Source: Eucommia ulmoides
Taxonomy: Eukaryota > Streptophyta > Magnoliopsida > Garryales > Eucommiaceae
Length of the DNA: 64,000 nt
NCBI GenBank assembly: GCA_016647705.1
Contig: CM028338.1
Span: forward strand, 18,187,577 to 18,251,576
Reading direction: 5' to 3'
Shown: positions 1 to 11,243 of the stretch, one piece after another
Position numbering within the stretch: the first letter of the stretch is position 1
Layout: the number at the start of each line of letters is the position of its first letter
The notes under the pieces: model-generated
Seen by the model: only the letters and a program-made list of their open reading frames with translations
Databases searched by the model: none
Told to the model about the DNA's origin: nothing
Made by a program: the position numbers and the translations under genes

Positions 1-561
1 TCGGGAGAGGTGGCGAGGGAGTTTTAGAACAGAGATTGTCGACAGGGTAAATATAACACACGATCCAATGACCCGGTCAAGAGTTTGATTGTGTGCAATC
101 AATGATGCTGGGTGAGACTCATGTGACCTAGGGTAGTTAAGACATTTAGGGGGACTTCTTCGTTGACTCGAAGTCATGTATTCCTCCGTCTTACACTCGG
201 GAGAGGTGGCGGTGGAGTTTATGTACCGAGATTATCAAATAGGTCAAACACTGTAAACATGAGTAAATCGAGATCGAACATGTATTTGTAAACATGTTAA
301 TCCCTCGGCGATTATTTTCCCTAAAACATATTAGTATATTAGTATAGATAATTTAGTTATATTAGTATTAGTTTAATTAATTTTTACATTTATTTTTAGC
401 CTAAATAAAGTTAGGGCATAATAAATGCGGTACTCAATAGTAATGACACCAATCCCTGTAGATACGATAACCCGATCTTTCATGATCACACTATACTAAA
501 AGTTTGACCTCGTACACTTGTGAGTAGTCATATACGCGAGGGTGTAAATCTCCGCCGTATA
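1..561 (+). mobile_element. LTR fragment (3' part), Athila-like TGATAGG family
   Basis: The window opens inside an LTR whose 3' part reads into 561. It holds two copies of the family module (GGGAGAGGTGGCG followed by GAGATTGTC) at about 3-40 and 198-230, and the segment with GTGACCTAGG and GTTGACTCGAAGT at 120-175. The end, with GAGTAGTCATATACGCG near 520-540, matches the 3' ends of the LTRs at 31520 and 59970 in this window. The 5' part lies outside the window. Confidence 0.75.
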
Positions 562-589
562 GGCCTTCCCAAGATAAAGCCTATCTCTT

Positions 590-760
590 CTATCCCAGTC
601 TTGGGCTGTGGCACATTTCATCATCATCATCCCCAACCCTAGGGCTGGGGCACATTTCGTTGCATTTAATTATCCCCAATCATGGATTGGGGAACATTTC
701 ATTTGTTATTATTAATCCTCCCCAGCCTGAGTTAGGGGTAATTATCATCATCATTTTGTT
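590..760. repeat. Degenerate ~42-bp tandem repeat
   Basis: About four diverged units, each with a short palindrome of the type CCCCAACCCTAGGGCTGGGG followed by CACATTTC and an AT-rich spacer. Units start near 595, 630, 673 and 717. No coding content. Confidence 0.6.
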
Positions 761-1162
761 CTCTGGAGACGTAGGTTAATGATTCAATTTTTTTAACCAG
801 AACTGACTAGCCACATTTCGTGCCAAAGGCCAAGGTGTATTTGGGAATCCGTTTCTCCAATCAAAACCTTATTTTATAGCAATATTTAATTGGTAATCAG
901 ATTCATATTCATTTTCATAATTTTACCTTGCCACTTATTATGAGGGATAAGTGTTATTGAAAGTTCTTACCATTTCCCACCTCGTTGAGGGTCAGGACAG
1001 TCTGACCTACATTGACTAGATTCTTGGCAGGGCAAAGATATGTAGGAAGACCTGAGTGGGTCTGGTGTAAATTTAAGAAATATTGATGGTCAATAGTCTC
1101 TATCCTTACACTACGGTGTATCCCCTCCAAGATTGGTCTGTAGACCATCCTTGAATTTTTTA
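761..1162. other. Unassigned AT-rich DNA
   Basis: No open frame, repeat or element end recognised between the first and second minisatellite. A 64-codon frame on the minus strand here has no recognisable motif. Confidence 0.4.
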
Positions 1163-1577
1163 CCCTAGCCTCTAATGGTAGGATCTTTAGTATTTAAATT
1201 TTTCTTTCTATCCGAGGTTACAGAAGCTCTAATCCTAGCCTTTGATGGTAGGATCTTATCTTTAAATTTTGATCTCTGTCTAGGTGGCAGAAGCTTTAAT
1301 CCTAGAATCTAATGAAAGGACTTTATGTCTTTACTTTTTACTCTCCGTCCGAGGTGATAGAATCTTTGATCCTAGCCTCTGATGGTGGGATCTTTGGTCT
1401 TTAAATTTTGCTCTCTGTCCAAGGTGGCTGAAGCTTTGGTCCTAGCCTCTGATGGCCAGATCTTTTGTCTTTAAAATTCATTATCCTTTCGAGGTGGGAA
1501 AACTTGGTTCCTAGCCCTTCGTGGCAAGAATTTTTACTATTTATTTTTTTGTCATCCATCCCAGGTGGCGAAGGTCT
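1163..1577. repeat. ~70-bp minisatellite, about six units
   Basis: Each unit runs CCTAGCCTCTGATGG, GGATCTTT, TTTAAATTTT, TCTCTGTCCGAGGTGG and GAAGCTTT. Units begin near 1164, 1234, 1301, 1371, 1440 and 1510. They are diverged, so the array is old. Its middle motif resembles the GAGGTGG of neighbouring segments at 3450-3600. Confidence 0.75.
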
Positions 1578-1699
1578 ATAAGAACTACAACTGACTTGAT
1601 TCTTAGCACGTGTAAGATATGTTGGGAAACCCTTGGCTGTGTTCGGTCTAAGTCTATGAGATGTTGGTGACCTAACATTCTCCGACCTTATGCCATGAC

Positions 1700-2348
1700 A
1701 TAATTATTTTGGTAAATTCGACGAGGACCGCTAATATCATTTAATCATTTCAGTAAATCTGGCGGTCCACCATTTATTGTTTTGTTAAATCCGGTGAGGA
1801 TCGGTAATACTGTTTATTATTTTGGTAAGTCCGACGAGGGTTGGAAATACCTTTTATTATTTTGGTAGTCTGGCCTAGACCTGTGATACTATTTATTATT
1901 TTGATAAATCTGGCGAGGACTGGTGATTTAATTTATTTTAGTAAGTCTGTAGAGGACCAGTGATTCAATTTATTTTACTGTTTTAGCAAGTTCGACGAGG
2001 ATTAATGATTTTCTCTATTGTATTGCTTCGGTAAGTCTGGCGAAGATTAGTGATTATATTTGTTTTATTGTTTCGCTAAGTCTGGTGAAGACCGATGATT
2101 CTATTTATTTTATTATTTCAGTAAGTCCGGCGAGGGCCAGTGATTCTATTTATTTTACTATTTTGGTAAGTCCAGTGAGGACTGCTGATTCCGTTTATTT
2201 TACTGTCTTGGTAATTTTGACGAGGACTGGTGACTCTCTTTATTTTATTGTTTTGGTAAGTTCGGTAAGAATCGGTGATTCCGTTTATTTTTATTCTTTC
2301 AGTAAGTCCGGTGAGGATTTGTTATTCTGTTTATCATTTTTGAAAGTC
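1700..2348. repeat. ~45-bp minisatellite, about 15 units
   Basis: Unit: TTTGGTAAGTCCGGCGAGGA followed by CTGGTGATTC and TATTTATTTTATTG. Units at 2090-2330 keep an exact 45-bp spacing; earlier ones are shorter (33-45 bp) and more diverged. Because 45 is divisible by three, a 108-codon frame appears at 2085-2411, but it only translates the repeat. The array is cut at about 2348 and resumes at 3161. Confidence 0.85.
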
Positions 2349-2350
2349 CA

Positions 2351-2557
2351 AATGATGAGAATATATCAACTGCACCAAGAGATCCGTTACATATTCCAGT
2401 TGGCCCAATAACAAAGGCAAGGGCAAAAAGATTCAAAGAAACACTTAATGGGCTTATTCGAGAGATTGGGGCCAAAACTACAATGGTGAAGCCTAAATTA
2501 GGCCCATCAGACAGTCAAGGCCTAGTCCACCTCATCAAAGCAAGTGAATGGGCTTAA
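2351..2557 (+). pseudogene. Ty3/gypsy polyprotein C-terminal fragment
   Basis: A 68-residue open stretch ends in TAA at 2555-2557. It contains HIPVGPITKARAKRFKETLNG, the tail typical of gypsy (chromovirus-like) Gag-Pol polyproteins, where GPITRARAK precedes a helical end. No start or upstream pol domain remains. It begins abruptly inside a unit of the 45-bp array, and an LTR-like stretch of the same strand follows. This shows that a 3' piece of a retrotransposon was inserted here. Family identity rests on a remembered motif rather than a search. Confidence 0.65.
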
Positions 2558-3160
2558 AGCGTGATCCTAAACGGGCCAAGAATGAGACCTACGAATTTTA
2601 TTTTATTTATTTTATTATTTTAAGTCTTTTAATTATTTTTAGGCTGATTTGTAAGGCTTGATTGCCAAGTAAATCATTTCCTTTTCCAACTAGGAATGTA
2701 AGGCAAATTAGGAAACTTCCTTATTCTTTATTTAGCAATTAGATTTTAGGGTTTTCTTTTTCCTCCATGAAGACCCACGGATTTCAAAGTGTATTAGGGT
2801 TTCTTTCTTATTCTCTTGGCCGCTTATTTAAGGGGCTTTGTAGACCTACGAATTTCACATTACTTTGATTAATAAAATTGTGAGAGTTTTCTCTTTAGTT
2901 CTTCAGAGAACTTTTCCTGAACTTATCAAGAGTTTCATATGGCGTTCAAACTTATATATTTGGTTCACGATTCATTATAATCATTGGGTCAAGATCATTA
3001 TACCATTGGTTCGCGTTTCGTTCATAAACGTTGGGTCAAGGTAATCTATCTTTCAATTTCAGTATTTTTAGTTCGTTCAAAATCTGATTTAGTTTCGTTC
3101 TTTGCGAAGAAACTCTAAGTTGGTTTTGGGTCTCACAATCATTGGTGAGGTTCGCATCAA
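2558..3160 (+). mobile_element. Gypsy LTR fragment following the pol tail
   Basis: AT-rich sequence with a promoter-like stretch (GCTTATTTAAGGGGC at about 2823) and an end AACTCTAAGTTGG, GGTCTCACAATC, GTGAGGTTCGCATCA. The same end recurs at 30230-30292 (GTGAGGTTCACATCA), so this is a repeated LTR 3' end. It stops exactly where the 45-bp array resumes. Confidence 0.6.
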
Positions 3161-3250
3161 GTGAGGACTAGTGATGATTTATATTTTATTGTTTAGGTAA
3201 CCTCAGAGATGACCGATAAATCCATCTATTTTATTGCTTTAGTAGTAAGG
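3161..3250. repeat. Right remnant of the 45-bp minisatellite
   Basis: Two more units (GTGAGGACTAGTGATG, then GATGACCGATAAATCC, each with TATTTTATTG) continue the array broken at 2348. They prove the 2349-3160 segment is an insertion. Confidence 0.7.
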
Positions 3251-3749
3251 TTAACTTGAACTAGGCTTAACATGATCCTCGATGCATTTTCGAGGTTCGT
3301 AAGCAAGCATTTCATTGGTTTGGTTGCATTTTTCCTCAATTCAAGATCGTAATTAGCACTTTTCACTTTCGTAAGAAAGCGAAGTGTACTTTCGGTGATT
3401 TCAGGGTGCCCTGGTATCACCATTTACTGCTTTACTTTATTCTCTTTTTCCTAGGTGGTGAAGGATGTGTTGTTATCTACTTATTTTATTTCCTTCGTCT
3501 CAGGTGGTGAAGGACTTGTTTGTATCAAGGAAAGTTGCCAATGTATTTTCTCACTTTTATAACTTTCAGTAATTCCCAGGTGGCATGTAAACACCGTTTT
3601 CATTTCTTTCCCTTTTGAAAAGGCTGACCTAGTCTAATTGAGTTTCGTTTCTTCCCATTTTAGTCATTCTAGCAGAAGAAAATGGTGTGTGTCTTCTATC
3701 TTAATCATCACGAGTAAACTCGCATCGCAAAGAGGCATAGCTAGCTGAC
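3251..3749. other. Unassigned, with short GGTGGTGAAGGA repeats
   Basis: Contains two or three copies of CAGGTGGTGAAGGA (about 3450-3515) and CCCAGGTGGCA at 3576. It may be an untranslated part of the neighbouring Tat-like element. No coding signal. Confidence 0.35.
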
Positions 3750-5235
3750 TCACCTTGAAAATTCCACTTTGGATGAACAACACCTCCTATGCTTTGTTAA
3801 TCGAATCCCGTTCATTTTGAAAAATAAACTTATCCTTCCTTTGGAATTCTTTTTGATAACCTTTTTTTTTAAAACAAGTTGAGAGGTTTTTTCTAAGCGT
3901 TTGTTTCGAACAATTTCTACTTGGGCCAAATTTTTATGAAATTTTGGAGATGCCACCTAACATGGGTTTTGAAAAGGTGTATTAGGTCACCAGATTTTGA
4001 AGAAATAAAAAAAATAAAAATACAATAAAATAAAAGAAGAAAACTTTTGAAATGACCCAAATTTTGATTTAAAAGGGTCTTAACCGAAGTATTCTTTTAA
4101 GTTTAGGGGTCAATTATGCTTAGAGAAGGTGTTAGGCAACCCAAGACACGCGTTCGAAAATGGTACTTGGTGTTTAAATATTTTAAATTAAAATAAGTCT
4201 AAGTGTTGTTTGGTTTGGTTGGTTAACACAACCTTTTTCTCCTTATCCATTTTTTATGTTATGCAAATGAAGTAAAGCTAATAAACAAATAATTGGAAAA
4301 AAGACAAAAAAATAAAAAATAAAATAAAAGCAAGTAAAATAAAATACAAATTGTTCCTTTTTTAAAGCACTTATCGATTACAGATGAATGACAAGCTCCG
4401 TGCCCCCTTTTTTTTATTATTTTTTTTTTATTTTTTTAGCTTAAATTATGACGGCAAAAACGTATGTCAAAGAAAAGAAAAAAATTGAAAATCAAAAAGA
4501 CTTTTCCATTTAAACGAAATTTTTATAGAAAAGAGATGTTTCCTTTGTTTAGAAGAAAAATACTTTAAAGACTAAGAAAATATTTATTTGTTGGTTTTTA
4601 TTAATGAGAAAAAATGATTTAAAAAAATATTTATAAAAAAGAAAAGAATTTCTAATTTTAAATAAACAATGGGTTTGGTTTCTTATAAAAAAATTTGTTT
4701 TGAAAAATTTTATCTTAAATTTTTTTTAAAAAAGAAAAAAAGAAAAAATAAATAAATATTTTAAGTAAGTGAAAAAGGAGTTTGTTTTCTTATGAAGAAA
4801 GCAAACTTAGCTTTAAAAAAGATTTTTATTATGTTGTGAAAAACACATTTTAAAGTTACATGTTTTAGTTTTTCTAGAAAAAAATTAAAAAAATGTTTCG
4901 TTTTTCTTATGAAGAAAAACACATTTTAGGAAAAATATTTTTTAAAAAATTAAGTAAAGAAAAAAATATTATAAACATTTTAAAGAAACCATTTTTTTTT
5001 TTTAAATTTGTGAGGAGGAAAAAGCATTTTTTAGAAAATACCTTTTTGAGTTAAAATGAAAGAAAAATTAAAGTTTTGTTAAGAACATTTTAGAAAAGAG
5101 TTTTTGTTTTCTTAAATGAAGAAAATATTTCTTTTAAAATGATTTTTTTTTTTTTTTTTTTTTTGTTTCATGAGAAGGACTTTCAGAGTAAAAAAGAATA
5201 TTTGTTTTAAAGTTTCTTTATTTTTCGAAGAGGCC

Positions 5236-5592
5236 CCGTTTGATAACATAATTAAATACTTAAAACTGAATAAATTAAGTACTTATTAAATTAAGTGCAT
5301 TTGATAACAAAACTAAACAATCAATTAAAAAATGAGCATCACTCAAAAAATTATCCGAAATTTTAAGTGATGTGTGATTCACTTAATTTTTTAGTACTTA
5401 TCACTTAATACTATAAAATATCCAATTATTACAACCAACATTTTACATCAATATTATAAAATGTGATAAAAACGTTATATACAAAAAATTATAGAAGATG
5501 AACACATTAAATTGAGAAAAATAGAGAGAGAAATTTGTCGAGAGAGAATATTTTAGAAAAATAAAGTTGTAAAAATTATTTTAAGAATACAA

Positions 5593-5623
<31 letters not shown>

Positions 5624-5745
5624 GTTAAAAGTAGTAAAAAATTAAATACTTAATTTATTCAGCACTTAATAAATTCAGCAATTATAATTTCAGCACTTAA
5701 AATTTTCACCACTTAAAATTTAAGTGGTTATCAAACACGGCCTTA
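5236..5745 (+). mobile_element. hAT-like MITE, copy 1
   Basis: Terminal inverted repeats: GGCCCCGTTTGATAAC at the left, and GTTATCAAACACGGCC at the right. Subterminal repeats are based on ACTTAA, and there is no coding capacity. The ends follow the common hAT MITE pattern in plants. An exact 8-bp target duplication is not obvious. A 23-bp A run lies at about 5600-5622. A diverged inverted copy lies at 20334-20815. Confidence 0.75.
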
Positions 5746-5969
5746 GTTTTTCTTATTTTTAGCAAAGTGAAAAATAACAATTTTTTTGCCAAAATAAGTT
5801 TAACTAAAACCATTTGGGGGAATGATTTTTCTTAACGCTCATTTAACGTTTCACGCATGATTGGGAAATCCGAAAACAAGGTATGGAAAATTCTCCCTTT
5901 ATAGTTTTCAGTTTAGGCAAAACATTTTTTTTTTTTAAATATCATGGAGTACTTAATAGATAAATATGT

Positions 5970-5991
5970 GTATATATATATATATATATAT
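5970..5991. repeat. (TA)n microsatellite
   Basis: Uninterrupted TA dinucleotides inside the Tat-like LTR. Confidence 0.9.
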
Positions 5992-7633
5992 TGCCAGTCC
6001 TAACCATGGCTAAGAAAGATGATTTTTTTTGGAGAGAAACGCCCTTACCCCATCATTTCCATTTCACGAAATCGCAAAACCAAAGTGGGGAATAGGGGGT
6101 CCTCCCTTATTCGACCTTTAGTTAGGGATGACTCGACTTAGATTATACGTATATAAACAAAAGAAAAAAGTTGCAAGAAATTTAAATCGTGGAAAGTCAC
6201 AGGACAGGAAAGTAAAGTGCAGAAAAGTAAAAGTATGGAAAGACACAGAACATGAAATTAAATAACAATAAAGTAAATGAAGGAAATTATAAGTGCAAAA
6301 AGGCTTAGAGCGAAAAAGTAAATGACAGAAAAAGTAAATACCGGAAAATAAAGTTGTGTTAGTGTTCACTTGGGAACGATTGTTTTCGGTTATGACTGGT
6401 TTTATTTGTCGTACTTTAGATAGGTAGAAATATATATTAAAAAAAAAAAATTGTCTTTGAGGAGGTTTAGGGAACTATTTTGCTAATAGAGGAAGTTCTT
6501 CCTTTGTATATCCTTATTCTTATTCTTCTTCTTTTTCTCCCTTTGTCTTTGATCTTTTTTTCTGTAGAGATTTTTTAAAACTTTTAACCCAACGTTCTAA
6601 TATTTTTGAGAGAACTTTTCTAGAGAGAAAAAGTGTTCTTGAAAGTAGTTCGAGAGCATACAAGCAAGTATAAGCCTTGGTATGTGAATTGCTAAGAAAA
6701 AGTGATGAGAGGAAACCTATATTTATGGAGGCAGAAAAACAAGCACTCACCAGGGGGCGTGCCCTAGTGTGTGTGCAACCCTATGAGGGGCGCTAATAGT
6801 TGTCCTTTAATGGAAAATTGCCTCTTATTTCGTGAAAATTTGCATTTTATGTATTTTTGGAATTAAGTAGTTGACTATATTTTTTTAACTTCCTTAAGTC
6901 TTACTATTAAGGGTAATAACTTGGGGGATTCCGAAGATGGATATGGACACTCCAATTTGAAATTCCAATGCTCCGTCTTATTCTCGGAAAGTGTACATGA
7001 GGTGAAATTAGTGCTTTGGGCACTTTTTGTCTATTCAATATATTTTTTTGGTTTTTTTTTATGAAATTGAATAAAAATGAAATCAAACTATCCAATTTGA
7101 TATTGGAATGTTCAATTTCCAAACTTAGCACTCAATTGCTCATCATTTTGATGAAACTGACAAAAAAACACATTGGGGGTAAAACTAAAAATAGTTGGAA
7201 TAGATAACATTTCTTGAAATTAAATGGTGAAAACTGATATTAACTATACCCAAAGTGATATTCCATGAAAATACATTTGGGTAAAACAAAAAGTAGTTGG
7301 AATAGGTAACATTTCTTGAAATGAAAGGGTGAAAATTGAAATTAACTATACCCAAAGTGAGATTCCATGAAAATACACTTCAATTTAATAAATTGTGTTC
7401 CCAATTAACTTTTGAAATTCCAATTTTAGCCTGAGACTTTATTTTTGCCGAAATTTCTTCAAATTGCCGAATGTTTTGTATTTTTTTTTTTTAAACATTA
7501 TGTAAAAATTAAACACATGAATCTAAGATGTGAATTCTTCCCTTTAAATATAGTTTAAAATTTATTTAAATTTGTGTTTTAGACGCGACACTTTTATAAA
7601 AATAAAAAAATGAGCAGGACAAAATGTCGTGTC

Positions 7634-7653
7634 TATATATATATATATATATA
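7634..7653. repeat. (TA)n microsatellite at LTR edge
   Basis: TA repeat directly next to the TGTCTA end of the minus-strand LTR. Confidence 0.85.
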
Positions 7654-8590
7654 CATACACATATAAAGAACTCCCAAAACAACTTAATATTTTTTTTTTT
7701 TCATTTTAAAAATAATTATGAATTGAATTAGAAGTTCGAGCTACGATGTAGCACTACCAAGTTACTAACACTACGCTAAGCAACAATGCAAGGAGTTCTT
7801 CTACCTTTTCTTTTATTTTTTCTTTTCCTTTTCTCACATCTCCTGTCACTTCTTCTCCCCCATCTCTCTCTAAATTTCAGAACACCTACCCATTCACTGC
7901 GGACCGCCATCACCGTCCACAAGCCAACACCACCACCTGTCGGCCCACCAACACCATCACCGTTCACCACCACCATCTCTCTTTCTCACTCTATTCTCAT
8001 CTTCTCTCTTCCTTCACAAAATTGATTTATAATTTTTTTTTAAAATAAAAATCAAGTATTAAAGTAATTTATTTATATTATATATGTAAGAAACTCAAAA
8101 TGTTAGGGTATAATCTAATAGTCCAAAAATTAGAAACAACCACCCGTAATAAATGTCTTCCTCTGCCTGTTTGATTAATTTTTGTTATTTATTTTAATTT
8201 CAGTTTTTCACGAAACGCACCAAGTTATTTTGGACAAGTTTTAAAATGTTTTTTTTTCCCCTTATATTATTGACAGGCTAAGATTTCGAAGAGACGATGA
8301 GGTGGAAAATCAGAAAAATACAATTGATAGCGTAAGCAATGACGGCAAGAGGCAAATGGAACAAAATATAGTACAAAATAAAAGCTTTGAGAAACTAACT
8401 GCTAGGTATAGAGCACCCACCATCCAACTACTTGAAAATTCATAAACTATAATAGCTTATTTAATCATATTGCTAATAGTAATAAAAAGATTGTTTGATA
8501 TTTATATTGGCTAATAATAGTAAAATTTTAAAAAATAATAAAAATTAATAGTGGAAAAAAATTAAAAATGGGGTTTGATCACCCTAAGTT
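7654..8590. other. Unassigned DNA with a pyrimidine-rich block
   Basis: 7786-8025 is open in both directions because one strand is rich in C and T. The plus-strand frame starts with an ATG and a run of Leu/Phe, then Pro/Thr-rich sequence, which might mimic a signal peptide. It has no family motif and no homologous copy in the window. 8100-8590 is AT-rich with nothing recognisable. A captured gene 5' end is possible but unsupported. Confidence 0.35.
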
Positions 8591-8599
8591 TCCCCTAAA

Positions 8600-8886
8600 A
8601 AAAATATATTTAGTCCCATTAAATTTTCATGACTGATTTGTCTCTTTCATACATAACTAATTGTGAGTTTATCGCACATCGGATATGGAAGGGTGAGCGG
8701 TTAAGTTATAAGTGTGAGGAAAAGTCTTATCTCATGAATTACTTTTTGAGGTTGAGAGAGTCTCAAGATCATTATACGTTGGTGTTGGAGCTCAGGTTAC
8801 AACATCTATGGCCTAATAGTCACGAAGAGAGAGACTAGTCGAGAATTAACCGATCCAATGACCGGATGTGTGGGGGAGATATTATT
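8600..8886 (+). mobile_element. 3' internal end of a copia element
   Basis: Sequence directly upstream of a copia LTR, ending with the polypurine tract GTGTGGGGGAGAT at 8869-8881. A 69-codon frame (8629-8838) lies here but shows no domain. Because a PPT precedes the LTR, that LTR is a 3' one. Confidence 0.55.
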
Positions 8887-9275
8887 TGTTGGGTAGGTCC
8901 AAGCTACAGGGGTAGACCTAACCCAAGGTCACTTGGGCTTTGGTAAACAAATGAAATGAATAAAAGGCCCATTAGGGCTCTCAACCAAAAACCTGCGGGA
9001 ATAAGAGACTAATAAAGGGAACAACCTTGTTTTGGAGTTTTCCAAGGTGTGTACGAATAGCCTTAGAGAGAAGAGATCTAAGCACTCGACCTGATGATCA
9101 GACGAAGATCCAAATTTTGTTTTGGCCAAAAATTTGGGAGATTGTTTTCGAACATCAATTACTTTGTTAGTATCAGTTTTGATATGTGATAACCCTTTTC
9201 TAATAGGTAATTTAGTATTCATCTTTAAAGCTGTATTTATTGTTTCTTGTTGAATCTACACTTTTTGGTGGTCCC
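8887..9275 (+). mobile_element. Copia LTR, 3'-truncated
   Basis: Starts TGTTGGGTAGGTCC and shares, in order, AGACCTAACCCAAG, AATAAAAGGCCC, GTGTGTACGAATAGCC, AGAGATCTAAG and TTCTTGTTGAATC with the LTR at 18114-18782. It is cut at about 9275, where minus-strand Tat LTR sequence begins. Confidence 0.7.
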
Positions 9276-9804
9276 TTGAAAAAAAATACCCCTATTTATA
9301 AGGAATAGCTTGCCGGTACATTCCTGGATGCGCAGGTCAATGTTTTTAAAACCGGACCAGACGTCGAACAAGAAAAGTCACCGAGTCACGAATCACCGGT
9401 TCAATAGGTAGGCGAACCGCGGTTGAATCGGTGATATCATAATTATGTCATTAATATATATTTAAATAAAAGTATTAAAAGATACAATATATATATAGAA
9501 GTAATTTTTATGTATTAGGGTATAACTTGTGCCTGAAGGCACATGTCTAAATCCCCAAAAAAAAAGTTGACATAAATTCTTTTGCATATATAATATTTTG
9601 CACCTATTTATAATAATAACAATTAAACGTCAATAATAATAACTAACAAAAATAATCATACAACTAATAACATGTATATAAGAAAAAAATTGATATAATT
9701 TCCTTCATTTATACACCATTTTCAAAATTTTGAACTCCTGTTTTAAAATGAATACAACAATAACATACCATTTAACACAACCAATAACCTAATTGTTGAG
9801 AAAA

Positions 9805-9932
9805 ACGTTGCCTTCTCCTCATCTATGTTCCTTCGCCGATCAACCACTGTTGACCATCGCCATTCATGCCCTTGCCCAACTACACCGCCATCGTCGACCT
9901 CTTTCGTACTGTTGTCGTTAGGGTTGCAGCAA

Positions 9933-9969
<37 letters not shown>

Positions 9970-10283
9970 AATGCAGCGGCGGCGGCAATTGAAGCGAGCG
10001 GGCAAGAGAAAGCACTAGATTGAGTGAGTGAAGTGATGGGGAAAGAGATTCAGTGAGAAAGAGAGAGAGTGACATTGGTGGGTGTGAATTAAGATGAACT
10101 ACTATCAATTAGAAAAAAAAAAAAAAAACTAATATTAATATTTAATTTGGATAAAATCTAAGGGTTTCAAGAGAGATTTTTTAGGGATGGTGAAAAAATT
10201 GTGGGTAAAGATTGTTAGGTTGTTAGGATTACAATCTTTATATAAATTTATATAATTATAAAAATAATTTAAAAAATAATATG
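9805..10283 (-). repeat. Left arm of large inverted repeat in P1
   Basis: From GCCTTCTCCTCATCTATG through the GA repeat and the segment GGGTTTCAAGAGAG to TTAAAAAATAAT. It is the reverse complement, with modest divergence, of 10764-11212. Together they could form a hairpin of about 450 bp. Confidence 0.8.
9936..9966. repeat. (GA)n microsatellite
   Basis: About 15 GA units inside the left arm; the opposite arm has the shorter CTCTCTCTTTCTC at 11077-11090. Confidence 0.9.
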
Positions 10284-10763
10284 GGTAAAGAGAGAGGAAC
10301 ATACATATTTTTTTTGGGGAAATAGTTACATAAATGGGGAATGAAGAAAAATCGTCTGGTTCATAAAAAATCGAAATGGTTCACCGGTTTGACGATCGAA
10401 TCGGTTCGAACTGGTAAAAATATTAATATTTCATTTAGATGAAATAGACGAACTGATATTAATATTAATATTTAATTTGGATGAAATTGTTCGAACTGGT
10501 CCGTAGTGGTTGATCGGCGGAGGAACATAGCCGAGGAGAAGGCAATTTTTTTTTTCTTTTTAGAGAATAGGTTTTTTTTTTTTGGGAAATAGTTACATAA
10601 AGGGGGAATGAAGAGACATTTTGGACCATTAGATCGAACATCTAACGGCTACGATTAAATAATATGAAGAGATATTTTCAACATTTGATTAAATCTAAAG
10701 GATGAAATAATATAAATATTTTTGGCCGTTAGATCGATTTTGATCTACGGTTGAGATTGAATA

Positions 10764-11210
10764 TTATTTTTTAAATTATTTTTATAATTATATAAATTTA
10801 TATAGAGATTGTAATCCTAACAACCTAACAATCTTTACCCATAATTTTTTCACCATCCCTAAAAAATCTTTCTTGAAACCCTTAGATCTGAACCAAATTA
10901 AATATTAATATTAGTTTTTTTTTTTTAATTGATAGTATTTCATCTTAATTCACACCCACCAATGTCACTCACTCTCTTTCTCACTGAATCTCTTTCCCCA
11001 TCATTTCGCTAACTCAATCTAGTGCTTTCTCTCTCTCGCTTGCTTCAATTACCGCCGCCACCGCATCAGGTACCCCCCTCTCTCTTTCTCGATGCAACCC
11101 TAACGACGATGGTACGAAGGAGGTCGACGATGGCGGTGTATCTAGGCGAGGGTGTGAATGACGATGGTCGGTAGTGGTTGATCGGTGGAGGAACATAGAC
11201 GAGGAGAGGG

Positions 11211-11212
<2 letters not shown>
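10764..11212 (+). repeat. Right arm of large inverted repeat in P1
   Basis: Contains AATCCTAACAACCTAACAATC, CACACCCACCAATG, CAACCCTAACGACGATGG and GTGGTTGATCGG, each pairing with the left arm. The spacer 10284-10763 itself repeats the end-type modules (GAAATAGTTACATAAA at 10319 and 10587). Confidence 0.8.

Positions 11213-11243
<31 letters not shown>

Larger units (their letters stand above)
3750..7635 (-). mobile_element. Tat/Ogre-like LTR plus short leader, minus strand
   Basis: Read on the minus strand, the segment starts TAGACACGACATTTTGTCC at 7635, the usual opening of Tat/Ogre LTRs (TGTAGACACC...TTTTGTCC). It ends with CCATGTTAGGTGGC near 3945. The block at 4078-4170, with a GGTGTTAGGC-type motif, matches 33740-33850 and, inverted, 22900-23000. 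The leader that follows (3750-3945) resembles the leaders next to the LTRs at 23110 and 33500. Length near 3.7 kb is inflated by a MITE (5236-5745). Long A/T runs fill 4240-5230. No PBS could be fixed. Confidence 0.6.

Noticed and set aside
1700-2348. Centromeric satellite array
   Set aside because: Only about 15 diverged units of 45 bp; far too short and irregular for a centromere array.
2085-2411. 108-codon plus-strand ORF as a gene
   Set aside because: It is a translation of the 45-bp minisatellite (period divisible by three) running into the inserted fragment; the protein just repeats a 15-residue unit.
5236-5745. Exact 8-bp target duplication for the MITE
   Set aside because: Flanks TTCGAAGA and TTAGTTTT do not match.
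7786-8025. Small secreted protein gene with Leu-rich leader
   Set aside because: The opposite strand is also open, composition explains the frame, and no conserved motif or gene structure was seen.
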